DNA of 64,000 bases from Odiellus spinosus (lineage: Eukaryota; Arthropoda; Arachnida; Opiliones; Phalangiidae). Position numbers and translations under genes: made by a program. This document shows positions 37,743 to 49,703 of the stretch, piece after piece. Each line of letters starts with the position of its first letter. The first letter of the stretch is position 1. The stretch is from NCBI GenBank assembly GCA_963920705.1, contig OY987230.1, positions 11,867,320 to 11,931,319 of the forward strand. The letters are read 5' to 3'. Under the pieces are notes generated by a model. It made no database searches. It saw only the letters and a list, made by a program, of their open reading frames with translations, and was not told where the DNA came from.

Positions 37743-37925
37743 CCATCACCCACTTCTACCCACAAGTTGAAGAATTCGCAGTCAAAATAAAATTACCATC
37801 GCGTATCTTTAATGGGTTCTGTATTGACATTTAAGATTTTGGATCCGGGTACTTGTATTAGTATTTGGCGACTATCCAAGACATGGATTAACGAGGAATT
37901 TTTTGTTTCTTTGTTTGACGAATAG

Positions 37926-38240
37926 GTATGGTAAAGTACAGAGTGTCAAGATCCTTTCGAAGAAGGACGAAGAAGCGTGTAACGGTGTTGGTGCGAATAA
38001 TGTGTCCGGTGGTGGTGTCGGGACGTGTGCCACGGTGGCCTTCATCGACATTAAATCGGCGGCCAAAGCTCACAACGCCGACAACAAAATCGAAGAGAGG
38101 ACTTTGAAAACGGACTATTACGAACCCCCGGTCAACAGCACGGCCACTTCGGCCATCTTCATACACGAGCGAGACGACAGTTTGGGTCGACCCGCCGGAG
38201 CTCCTTATTCCTCAAACAGACAGTCCAGATATCCTATTGG
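37926..38240 (+). CDS. spen: spen exon 1 in window: second half of RRM1 and start of linker
   Basis: First recognisable exon of a Spen/SPEN orthologue. The acceptor GAATAG is followed by a split Arg codon and Y-G-K-V-Q-S-V-K-I-L. Then come a Gly/Asn-rich insertion, the RNP1-like C-A-T-V-A-F-I-D-I-K-S-A-A-K-A-H-N, and E-R-T-L-K-T-D-Y-Y-E-P. This is the C-terminal half of RRM1, as in human SPEN (Y-G-R-V-E-S-V-K-I-L ... F-V-D-I-K-S-A-Q-K-A-H-N). The insertion in the beta2-beta3 loop is longer than in vertebrates. The first half of RRM1 (the W-V-G-N-L block) must lie on an upstream exon that I could not find. The donor GTAAGT is at 38241. Both flanking introns interrupt a codon after its second base. 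Confidence 0.93.
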
Positions 38241-38482
38241 GTAAGTCTCAGCTACGCCTTAAGTATACGGTAGTACCAGTCGGCATTAAGTTTTAGAGGG
38301 GGATGAGATTGATAGATTAGGCCTATATATTTGCGATTGATACGACGAAACCGTCGTCTGCTAAAGCGTACGCGCGCTACAATAGATGGCGCTTAGTTTC
38401 ATCTTGGTGCATCTCGCCAACGAAAGGTGGTTTTAGTAATTGTAAAAATTGCGACGCGCTGTAATACAAAACCCAACCCAGT

Positions 38483-39028
38483 GGATTAAAAATTGGATTA
38501 ATCTGTGCTTGGATTTCACGCATTACACGGATTACATCTAAAATGGAATACCCATGGATTAATTTACGTCGAAAACGATTTGGATTAAACACGCCCGCCA
38601 TTTTTAAAGTTTTTTCTTTAATTTATTGAAACCAACCAAAAATTTAGACGCGTTGGTTTATGTTTTGTTGTGTTTCTTGGTGTTTATTTCTCCCATTTTT
38701 TATTTTTATTTTGGTGTCATTTGGTTTTTAATTTTTTTTTAATTTGGATAAACCGACTACACTCTTTTGGATTAATAAATGCGAAACACCTGTAGTTTGC
38801 GTTGTGCCGCGATTTTCCGTACCTAATGGATTAACACGCGTCGGTTTTCGTTAAAGAATGTGCACCTTTACAGCCTTTTGGCTTGCCCGCCGCGACCGCA
38901 ATTTGTGCCTCTATACTGATTTGGATTACTTACTACCCACCAAGGGCCTCTCTTAAGGATTAATCAGGATTATTTTATAAGTATCAGCGAATCAGGCTAC
39001 GCGGTATTATTTTTAGAGGAAATAATCC
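38483..39028. promoter_or_regulatory. Homotypic cluster of GGATTA / TAATCC sites
   Basis: Within 546 bases there are ten GGATTA hexamers (38483, 38495, 38529, 38556, 38582, 38769, 38828, 38923, 38957, 38967) and one TAATCC (39023). TAATCC is the core site of K50 homeodomain proteins (Bicoid, Otx, Gsc and Pitx type). For this base composition fewer than one is expected by chance over both strands. It could be an intronic enhancer, or the residue of a degenerate repeat, since nearly all copies point the same way. Confidence 0.4.
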
Positions 39029-40370
39029 TCGCGTTAAGCCTAATCGATTTTAATGAGAATGAGAAAAAGATACTCAAAATATCGACCAATCAACTGGTGG
39101 TGAGTTTTTTTTTTTTTTTTTTTGGTTTTGTTTTGTTTTCATTATTTTTCATTTTTTTTGTGTTATTATTGGTTTTATTTTATTCGAGTTAATTGGGTTA
39201 TAGATTGTTTATTTTAGATAATTAAACAGTTTAATATTATTTAGAACTAAAAATATCTACGAGCTTCTCGATCGGAGGTATTCATGTTGTGGTGCGTTCC
39301 AATCCACCGCTTCTCTTACTCCTATGGAGCGATAAAAGGGAAGCCCATAGATTTTCAAACCTCGTTAAAGGTTCTGGAACCTATACCATCTTCCGTGATT
39401 TAATAAAAATCGCTACATATGAGTAAGATTAGTACATTTGAAAATACCGTAACTAAACCAATCAGAGAACATTTTTTTGTATCGGGCGGAAGTGAAGTAA
39501 TCACCATAATCTATCCTTACGTCCGTCCCCGGTTTGTCCCGGAAAAAAGGTTTAGATAGATATATAGGCTTCAAAGCTGATAAAACTTGATTTCTAATTC
39601 ACCCTCTCTTTGCATAAAAAGTTTTTTTTCTCTCTCTCTTCTGAAACTTCGTGAAAATTATCTTTGGATTGAATTTCGTGGTTTATTTTGTGAGCGATAA
39701 AAGTGTACTACAAGCGAGTACGTGTCTTTCCCACGTAGCACTATTCTATAATTCTAGTTGCTTCTCGTTTGATCGTCGAGTCTCGCCAGACCATTTTCTT
39801 GGGCGAAAACAAGGCATTTATCTTCCTTCTCTCTCTATCTACTCTCCCCGCTCTTCTCTTGATCTTTCTCTATAGACCGCTGCACTCATTACGCAATGCC
39901 GGGTTTCATCTCTTTTCTCTTTCTCTCTCTCTTTCTTCCTTCCCTTTTGGTGATGTGGCGCTTTTTTCCGATACGTTGCCACGATTCAAGGTCGGCATTT
40001 CCTCGATAAATTCATTTCTTTTACTGTTTTTTTTTCTTCAAATTTAACCTTTAAACCGTCTCTTATAAGTTCGCATTCCACCTAATATTTGTATTAAGTT
40101 TAACAATTCGAAAGCGCCTTGTAAACGTCATACTTTTGGATTTATTTATTTGATAATTTTTCCCTTCTCAAAATAAGACCCCAGTTATTGGGAACAATAT
40201 AGTATAGTTGAAATAAGGTCAAACATCATTTTAGAGCAAAACGAAGTACGGCAATTGATAGAGCGTTAAACTGAGGCCTCAACCGCCCCTTTTAAAATTT
40301 CACAAGATTTTTATTTTATAATATTACGGAGAATATTTTATATTTTGGAAAAAATTGTTTTTGGCATTAA

Positions 40371-40979
40371 AGGGACCATGAAACCTGTTTTCAAAATGTC
40401 TAACTATTCTTAATTTAGTTCGACCAGGTCATTTCAAACCAATCTCTAAATATATGTTATTTCGAAATATCAATATTTACCCTTCGAAATCAATAAAAAC
40501 AAATTCAAAATTCTTTAAATTTCAAAATAATTCAATAGCCAATCACCATTAAAAGCGAGTGTGAAGCCAATTAAAGATTCTTGCGCACTCGATGTCCTCA
40601 TGGCAATGTTCGCGCCAAAATCGCGCCCTACCAGCATTTTTAATTTCAGAATGTGATTTAGTCCCTAGTTAGGCTTAGCGTAAAATCAACCAGTAAGAAC
40701 TTTTCCGAGTATAAAAGCGAATTTATCTGTAATTAAATATCTAGAAATTAACTGGTCAAAGTGGCCTTAATATACCTCGTTAAGCTCACGTGACTAACCC
40801 TGTTTCGTGATTGGCTATTGAATTACTTTTGAAAATGACAAGAACCATATTGGGAAATCACTTTTGAACACAAAATAGGTTCATTTATGACCAAATTTGA
40901 TGTTTTATCTTTTAATTTTACGATATTATCCTAAAAACAGTTTAACTTTAAATTGTCGAACACTGGTTTTCTGGTCCCT
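40371..40979. mobile_element. TTAA-flanked foldback MITE (T2/Kolobok-like or piggyBac-like)
   Basis: A 609-bp element bounded by AGGGACCATGAAACC on the left and its approximate inverse (reading AGGGACCAGAAAACC) on the right. A perfect TTAA duplication flanks it at 40367-40370 and 40980-40983. A second inverted pair lies inside: TAATTCAATAGCCAATCAC at about 40530 and GTGATTGGCTATTGAATTA at about 40807. The termini fit TTAAAGGRR, the signature described for T2-type MITEs. No transposase coding was found. Confidence 0.88.
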
Positions 40980-42542
40980 TTAACGTCCACAGCCAAGTAA
41001 AGTTCCTTGGTTTCTGGTCTAAAAAGCAAATGAAAATTGGTCAGTAAATGTAATAGTGTTCCAAGGAATCAAACTGATTGGTGATGGTATGAGTAGCCTA
41101 CTTGTTATTTATATTTATTCCACAAAGAAAATTATATTTGCCAAGTCTAAGCTAAATATTATTATATTTAATTTAGTTTAATTTTTATTGTTGGAAATGC
41201 CTTCTTTTTCCTGGAAGGAAACCGATGGAATCCAGAAAACAAGTCAACAAAATTGCATGAACTGAATTTGATAAATCTTGAAACAGTTGGTATAAAACTT
41301 GAAACGTGTCAAAACATACGTGTTAGTCATAGGAAAGTAAAATAGATACACATAATACACTTTCCGTTTTTATGATGAAATTTTACTTGTATATGGTGAA
41401 AGAAGCGTATACATTTAATCAATATGATTTGTTAATTACTACTTTTTTCCATATGGGGTTTACCCTTGTGTATCACTCCGCCTCAACACCTCCTGAACAA
41501 AATTATATTTCAGGCGTGATTTAACAATGTTAACCTTCTAAGGGAAACAATAGTCAATGTCAACTCCCTCAACCATAAGTTGGATTTCAGGGTTTAGAAA
41601 TCTTGCATTGATGATTGAAGCAAGTGGGTCCGGGTTTGATCCTAGCTTTTGACACTGGGTGAAAAACCTTGGTTAAAAACCTTCCGCGTTTAGTTTGATT
41701 CAAAGGGGTTTTCGCTCGAGCCTTGCCCTCCACGCAGTTTAAAGGAACCCACGTGTGCAAACCAGCCAATTAGCTGAAGAGGATACCACTAGATTATTAT
41801 TTAAATTGTAAAAGCTGTAAATATATCAGGGAATTTGAACTTTAACAAAAAAACATAAATATCAGGAAATCTTAAACATTTTGTCATAAATTAAGGACAT
41901 TTTTTGAAGTACGATATTTCTTGGGAGTCAACTTCTTGATATGGACAATGACACAAAGTAGGTTAGACCGCAATCCACAAATTCCATATTTTTGTAAGTG
42001 TTTTTCATAAAATTTGTTGCAACTGAATATTTTAGGAAAAAATCTCTGGTAAAACCCGGAAATATCGGCGTAGTTTGTTTTCCAGCCATTGTATAAACTC
42101 AGCATATTAATCTATTTATGTATGCAAATTTTCTGGGAAAGATATGGGACATATTTATAATTTTTTGACTCGGTCCTAAAATAATGTATAATTTCATCTT
42201 AAAGCAAAAATGTAGTCTGCTAAACACACGCAACGAGCCAACGAGTTGTTTCCTTAATTAGTATTAGGTAATTAGGCCTTTAAATCATGATTAAATTGGA
42301 TTAAAAAATATTAACTTACCTTCCCAGTATAATGTTTATCTTATGATTTATACAAGTGACGTGATCTCTACTGTGTAAATAGTAGTCAATTGGTCAAAGA
42401 AAAAATTCATTTGTAAATATAGAAGACATATTTGACTTAAGCTTTACTTTATTGCGACTCACCATGAATATTTTTAACGCTTGTAATCTATTTAAAATAA
42501 CACGTTACTCCACTTCATTATCCCTTTAAAGTTCTAAAGTTT

Positions 42543-42600
42543 ATGGGCCCAATGTAAAAGTGTTCCACCCGTAAAACATTTTCAATGAACTTGCAAAGAA
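42543..42600 (+). repeat. Possible fragment of dispersed repeat family 2
   Basis: It contains GGCCCAATGTAAAAGTGTTC followed by CACCCGTAAAACATTTTCAA, resembling the GGCGCCTGTAAAAGTGTTC core. It is short and diverged, so membership is tentative. Confidence 0.35.
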
Positions 42601-43043
42601 AAGTTGTAGTTTGGGAAAATTAACTAAATTTAACTAGGCATAAATTTGCGTATCTTGGTAATGATATTTTCGTAATAGTTTATGAAGTGGCCTAGTCCCG
42701 AAAATATATAATTCACGTGGTTTTGTTAACGTAGATACCCATTTTTTTCATGTAGCCTATTTAACGTACATGCTCTGTATCGATTCTAAACATAATTGAA
42801 AAATAGAGATCGGTTTTTGGTATTATAACCTTTATGCAAAAGTGTACCATTCCCCCCGAAATAGAGCTAGGCTAGATCGGTCTGACCTGGATGTTATGTT
42901 TTGTTAAAATGCCTTTGAAACTCTCGTTCTATTTTCCCCATATTTATTTATTTAGGATTGTGGTATAAATTATAAAATTATTTGATAGGATCTTTGTTTT
43001 ATTCGAATTTCGCGATTCAACTTATAAGACAAGGTTCGATTAA

Positions 43044-43157
43044 AGGGAAACTCCAAGCTATTTTTTTTTTTTTTCTCTTAAACTCCACGCTAAAATGTCA
43101 TTAAAATATATTTTTTTGAATTTTTAGACGAGGTCTTAATTAGCCCCAAGTTTCCCA
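43044..43157. mobile_element. Short TTAA-flanked MITE
   Basis: A 114-bp element with left end AGGGAAACTCCAAGCTA and right end reading inward TGGGAAACTTGGGGCTA, flanked by TTAA at 43040-43043 and 43158-43161. It shares its terminal sequence with the 4167-4368 element, so both belong to one family. Confidence 0.8.
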
Positions 43158-45034
43158 TTAACGAATGGCGCGGTTTTTGATAAAATAATGAAGTTTTTCC
43201 TTTAGTTTTCCTTTAAATATATAATGATTTACACACAATCTACACTTTTAACCTTCGAGTTAAATAATTATTTGCAATCTCGACGTAAAATTTTATCTTC
43301 GTGGTTATTTCTTCCTCCATATTTGATTAATTATGGGCTTTGAACTCTCTAAAGAAAAAATTAATGTTAGCGACGTGTCTTTCGTTTTATTTAAGATTAT
43401 TATGCATATATTGAATTTCCCTCTAAATAATAGCTTATCTGTAGACGTCAAAATCTTATAGTCAATTCCACCTTGAATTGATAGCGCATTCAAAGCTATT
43501 GAGTTCTAAATTATTCATAAAGATAACTTGTTGCCTATGGTACGTATACTGCCAATTCGTGGTCGAATGAAATATACTATAATCATGAATTAATTTATGC
43601 TAACATGAATATTAGCCTTTCCCTAAAGGAGATGCGCTTAAAACGGCAGCATTACGGAACATGGAGCTACAACTAAGGGAGATTTAAGTTCTAGGGTTTG
43701 TCGTTTTGAACAAAATACCAAAATATATTTTTAAATAATTGCGTTCTTAATATATTTTGAATTTATAATTTAGGACTTGTTTACAACTCCTATTTCTCAA
43801 GGATATACGCTGGCTATTTTATCCTGTATATGAAAGGTTTCAACCCACTTTAATATAATGTGTGACCTCCCCCTCCCCCCCCCCAATTTTGTGAATAATT
43901 AGCCTTTTTGTCAATGTTTTGTTCAAATTTAACGCATTAGGGCTGTACGTTAAAACCCTAAGGATATATAAATATCTTTTCGGTTTTCGTAATTAATAAC
44001 TAAAACGAGGGCTTCCCATTTGTTTAAATATAAAGGTTAGGTAACTCAGGGTTATAAAATTGTTGTTTAATTGCAAATTTTTATTGTATTTTTCATTCTG
44101 TAAGCGAAAGCCAGACATAACGTATTCTCAACGCCTTGGGGATATCACCGGTATAGTTTTGGTGTTTATGGACTTAAGGATTAAACTAGGACTAGTTCGT
44201 GGTGTGAATGATAATGCGTCTTCAATTTTAAACGCAATACAATAGCTGTAGTGCATGAAAAGACGAAATATTTATTTTAGATTTTATATCTAAGTAATAG
44301 CAAAAGTCCATGACTTTATTACATAAAAGTAAATAGCACCCCGTAGATTAATACTATCAGCAATGGTTCATGTAAACATACCGTCAGATTCTGATTCGAG
44401 ACACTCTAGCGGCACAGTTGGTGTAAATAGTGAAATTGAAAGCGCCACTCTTGGAGAAATATCTGAGTTGGAAGGGAACACAATATAGCCAAGCGCGGTC
44501 CGCTTAAATTCCGCCCCTCTCTCTCGACTCAAAATATCGAGGAAAAGTCCAAATCACTCGAGCCAGACAGGAGTGATGTCTTTTTTGGGCTAGTTTTAAG
44601 TGATGGCCCAGTACGTTTTCCAGGCCCTTTGCTTATAGTATTAAGCTACTGGGCGTAGTTTACTTTTATGGAATAAAGTGATAAACTTTTGGTAATAGTT
44701 AGAACTATTGACATTGGTTAATGGACAAATATCTTAATATATGAAGATGATTTAGGACAATCTTCGCGCTTCTTTGGGAATGAACACAAATTTAGAGTTA
44801 GCTTCTGGTACCATTCTCGCATACTTTAAAGCGAAAATTCGTTTGCTATTCACTTTCTCTCACCTTTAAAAAGTACTAGAGAACCCTCTGGAGTTTCGTT
44901 TCACTCTCACAGGGCTAATTTTCGAAGCTAAAACTGCTGAGTTGTTTCAGCGCCAATAGTTCAAAGTTTTTATTTTTTTTTTTATTTTTTTTGATTGGAC
45001 TTTTTTACGAGGATGGGTTTAGAATGTCTTAGCC

Positions 45035-45390
45035 ACCATGTTCTTGGGCTAGTTTTTGGACTTACTACAAAAATAATTATTTTAAAAACTCAACTGGTAC
45101 GTGGTTTAGTTTAATATTTAGATACACGATGTATTTGTCTATGGCTGTGTGTAAACTGGCCAGTGCAAACCCAAATCTACTTACAGGGATTAATTGAACG
45201 TTAAAGTTATTATTAACTGGGCTTAATTTTTTTTCGGCTACCACAAAAATTATCAATTTCAAACTCACTGGCGCGAGGTTTAGTTTATTTAAAATGAAAC
45301 CCATATCTTCTTTTAGGGGATAATGTGACGTTAGTATAAGCCGTAGCAAAGACCCTAAAAACAGGGGGTAGGGGCTTTTTTTCCGAGTAA
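45035..45390. repeat. Diverged tandem duplication, period about 176 bp
   Basis: Two adjacent units share, in order, CTTGGGCTA / CTGGGCTTA, TACTACAAAAATAATTATTT / TACCACAAAAATTATCAATT, ACGTGGTTTAGTTTA / GCGAGGTTTAGTTTA, and AACCCAAATCTACTTACAGG / AACCCATATCTTCTTTTAGG. The minus-strand open frame over it (45077-45505) has no recognisable domain and is probably a by-product. Confidence 0.6.
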
Positions 45391-47264
45391 CCAAATATCT
45401 GGCACTTTTGCATGGATTCTGTGAAGGTGGCCACATGGCCCAGTTAGCTTTCCTTTTTCTTTTTTTTTTCAATTTACTTTCCCATATATAAATTCGACCG
45501 ACCACTCCCGTTTCAAGGAGAGTCAGTTGGTTCTCGTAAAACTTGTCAAAAAAGCGCCAAGAAAGTCAGAGCGAGCCAAGCAGAGTGAAATTTACGACTT
45601 TTAACAGATGGCCAAGATCACCGAGGTTGAAAGAAATATTCCAGTTTTATAGGGCCCAATTTCTAATTCGGCGTAGCGTATTGTGAACGTCGAATCACAC
45701 GATGTTACAAGGCAAAGTGGAATTTAAAATTTGTAGTGGCTTTACTACACGTATCGCTATTGTCCTACTTTTCAATCTATCGAAATCTATTGCTTCTAAG
45801 AAAGTGAACGAACGATCTAAATTACTATATTAGTTCAGTTTTAAATTACAATTTATTATTTCAATGTACGACCAAAATATTTATCAAGACAGTTTAAAGA
45901 AAGGTTTGATTATGTGACTTAGCCACACGCGAGCTTAAAATTTACTTAGATATATTTGACGTTGAAGGACCCTATGTGCTCTAGAAATACAGGCTTTGAA
46001 AATCTTAATTTATTCAAACATCCTAGCTTTGATTGTTAGTTTGCTAAACAAGAAAAGAAGGCGACTTTAAAGGGGCTTTTTAAATCGCTGATAGTTTCTT
46101 TTAAGAGGATATAATTTTGAAGTCGAATTTGATTTGTAATAAAATATTTTTAATCTTGAATCAGTTATGAATAACATATAGCTTTTGTGTTCCCAAACAT
46201 CGTTGTAATAAGAGTAAAATAACATTTATACACGCTCGCTTTGTAATTAGGAAATGAGGCTTCTTTAAATTGTAAGATTACGTTTTGTTTACGACCAAAA
46301 ATAATCCTTTTAATCGCATTTTGGTTTTAAATTTTTGGAACCATTCGAAAGATAAGAATGAGGAGAAAACATCGTGCCACATGGATGTTTATCTTTTCCT
46401 CGTCGAATTTCTTTAAGAAATCCGCCCCATCCCTGCACCGTGGGAAATCTAAAAACATAATTCGAATTATCAATAGGAAATAACCCCGGGTCTTCTTAGT
46501 TTAAATTACAATTATCTGAAATACACGACTCTTTTTATCGTTTATATATCTGCCTCATTTACATTTTTCACTCATTGACTATAGTACGTAATTGTATTCA
46601 TTTTATACTGGTTTAATCCGACTATAAAGTGGCTAGTACCGCTACGGCGTTTTGATCTATTTTTTCGAATGCTGTAATAATAAACATATTATTTAGCCTT
46701 GTGGGACGCCAACCTTGTTTTATTACAATTTATATTCTCGATTGGGGCCGTCCATAAATGTATAATTTGCATTGTTATATTATCCCTCAAATTAGACGAG
46801 CAATATTTCTCAATTCAGGCCTCGTCAAATTGATCTCGCGCCAAGCACGTGAATTTCATTTTAAAGAATTGAAGAAATTCACTACGTGACGTCATAATTC
46901 CTACTCTTTTCAATTTTGGTCAGAAAATGGTTCAAATTGGAAAATTTCAACAGAATTGGATCAAATGAAATAACTTGAATTCAACAAATACGAAGCAAAG
47001 GCATTTCAAATATTGGTCCACTTCTGTGGAATTAAGGTTATTTCATTTAGTCTATTAGAATTTAAAACCCCACCTATAAATTTGATTTGAAACATATTTT
47101 AGGTAATTTATCAATTGACATATTAGATCAATATTTTAAATCAAGATTAATCTTGTAGTCGAGCTTATTGATCTATAACTATTATTGGGTAGAAAACTAT
47201 TGGAACGGATTTTCATTGGTTCGATTTAAAAAGTAAAGGGAGATAGCAAAGAGCCAAGGGGGAA

Positions 47265-47370
47265 AGAAAGCCTGACGTCATTGAACCCCCTTACTGGGGG
47301 AGCGCTTACAGTAAGGGCGAATACTGTATCTCCCCCACTAAGGGGGATGACACTGAGGTGAGAGATAGAT
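47265..47370. repeat. Inverted repeat with CCCCCTTACTGGGGGAG arms
   Basis: CCCCCTTACTGGGGGAG near 47286 pairs with CTCCCCCACTAAGGGGG near 47330, with partial complementarity on both sides (GTCAT on each outer edge). A perfect TGACGTCA sits at 47273-47280. It may be a small foldback element; no target duplication was resolved. Confidence 0.6.
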
Positions 47371-49703
47371 ACCTCTGACGTATCAATGTCTCCTTTGCTG
47401 ACTCTTTATAGGTTTTCGTTTGATCGAAACGCGTTCGTTTAGTCCTGTTAGGTTAGGTTTGAACGATACGTTAGTCTTTTGTCAAAGACCAGAGTTCAGT
47501 TAAGTTAGTCGATCGAATGGGAATGTCGGTCGTAGGAGATTCAGCTGATTGCGAATCGACCCACTTGGGCAGGTGTAAATTATTTAGGGCTTTGTTTGAT
47601 TTCTGATTACTTAGTGCGACAAATATTATTTCGTGTTTTGTTTTTAAATATTTAAAACGTACAGATAAGCGGCACTTTTGACTAATCAAATTGGAGAATG
47701 TATGTGTATGTGGTTTTGGCAACAGCGCTGTAGTTGTAATTTGGAGGAGATGCCAATCTTAAACAGCGCTATCAAGCTCCAGTTTTTCTATGGCATGGTT
47801 AAATGGCCCAATTATTTCCATGAAATTCAAACCTTACTAAACTTTAGAAATAAATAGAAACGAGAGTTAATGAAAACCCGCCTATTAGTCTCCGTGGTAG
47901 TAAACTCATCATGTAGATAGTTTCAGAAACAGTTTTGAATGATATTTATGATATATAGATCAATTTAATTAAATGTAATTGTAACACCATCGTATAATAT
48001 TCAATTAATTTTAAAGTTTTCCTATTTTATTATTTAAAAGGAAATTAAAGTGATTTATATTGATTCGACTTCTAAAACTAATTTTGTTCAGAAAGAGTCG
48101 CTGAATTGTACAAAACATCAGAAACCTGATTTAAGCTATTCAATTAAAGGAGAGCATCCTGTTAATTACGCGTCACCACAGCGCGTATCGCTGGTATTTT
48201 ACTAAGCCAAAGGCTGGGCGTCTTTTGAGAAGTCGGAGGTTATCCTTTTAATTGTACAATTCAATACGCAAAGCAATTTTTTTTTTAAAGGTACAGACCG
48301 GGATAAAAAAAAGTGTGTCTTAAATTATAGAGCGTATATTAAAACGACTAATATCATATCGCAAAAAATTTAATAGTTAGTAGATATTAAGATATTTACG
48401 TTTATTATAAGCAAAAAGTGATCTCTAGTGAACGCCATTTTAGTTTTTTCATACCCTTTCGATGCCTGCTGAGGATCGGCTTCGCCGATTGGTTTATTTC
48501 TCACCTAAAGTCACTTGACTCTAGCTGAAAATAGATGCGGGTATAAGCGCGCTCAATTTCTTTAGAGTCAAATAAGATATGCCGGGCCGAAACATAGGCT
48601 ACTTCCGAAGGATCCCGCGCGCGAACACTAACCCGAAGGTCGGTCGGCCAGCTGAGCTAGTAGTAGTCAGTACTAGGTATTAACCGAGTCTTAAGTTGAT
48701 TTGAAGAATTAGAAGGTAAGAACTAAACTGCATTCATTAATTACGCAATTAGTCATGTTTTCGTAGAAAGTTAGAAATCACAAAATTACGGGTCTTCTTA
48801 CGAAGTTACGAACAGACGATCCGACTGCAGCGACTCGAATGGCCTTCGTTTCGCGAATCTTTATTGGGTGACTTAAAGGCCAATCATTGAAGCGGATCCT
48901 TATTTTTAAAACTCGAAATGCCGGGAAGCAAATATGGCGTTCTTCTAGGAACGTCAATTTCGGTTTTAAAATGATATTTATAAATTAACCAAGACTTAAA
49001 TCACTATAATGTGTTTTGATTTGTAGGTTTTTAAGCATGCTCTTTCCAATGGAAGTACTTTTAAAGTTGGGTTGCCTTTACCTTTAATAGTAGAATCGAT
49101 AAAATCACATGATTTTACTCTTCGCCATGATTCGTTTAATGTGTGAAGTTTAACTTTAAGTTTTGAAGTTATGTATAATTAATTAGAGTTTGGGAAAGGG
49201 TTTCATTTGTTAGGGAACTTTCCCTAAAATCGTTGATTAGTTTATCTATCTTAAAATTGTATTCAATATGGAGAGAAAGGGGAGTATTTCCAATATCGCT
49301 CTTTAACATCTTTCATTCCCACCTTCCCTTTTATCCTCTCTATTGTTTAAGACTATAAACTATAAAACTTAAGGTTAAATCGACACGACTGGCGAAAGTC
49401 GAAGAACTTGATTGATCTTTAATTCGCCGAAAAATGTTCGTTTTCTTTCGCACGAAAAGAAGCCGGACAAATTAATAATGGACTCCGCAATGGTGTTACC
49501 ATGGTGTTTTTTTAACAATTACTATAAGGGCTCACGCGATTTTTCGTGTCCAGGGTTCTTAAAATGGCGCGACAAAAGAACGCTTTTCAAAGTCGATTAA
49601 TTTCTAAAATATAAATCTATTCTGTCCCCCTCCAAAAACTTTGGCTTCGTCGAATCAATTTCTTTCAGCTTTTTCTCATTCTCTTTTCTTCTTTTGATCG
49701 CAG

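Larger units (their letters stand above)
38241..49703 (+). other. spen: spen intron of 11.5 kb
   Basis: A GT..AG intron (GTAAGT at the start, TTTTGATCGCAG at the end). It holds the GGATTA cluster, two TTAA-type MITEs (40371-40979 and 43044-43157), a diverged tandem duplication near 45035-45390, an inverted repeat near 47265-47370, a poly(T) tract at 39105-39123 and a family-2-like fragment near 42543-42600. No separate nested gene was recognised. Confidence 0.85.

Noticed and set aside
41590-41770. Possible tRNA-derived SINE (GGGTTTGATCC resembles a B box)
   Set aside because: No convincing A box at the right distance, no tRNA fold and no A-rich tail or second copy in the window.
45077-45505. 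Minus-strand frame of about 142 codons
   Set aside because: It runs through a diverged tandem duplication and resembles no known protein; most likely chance.
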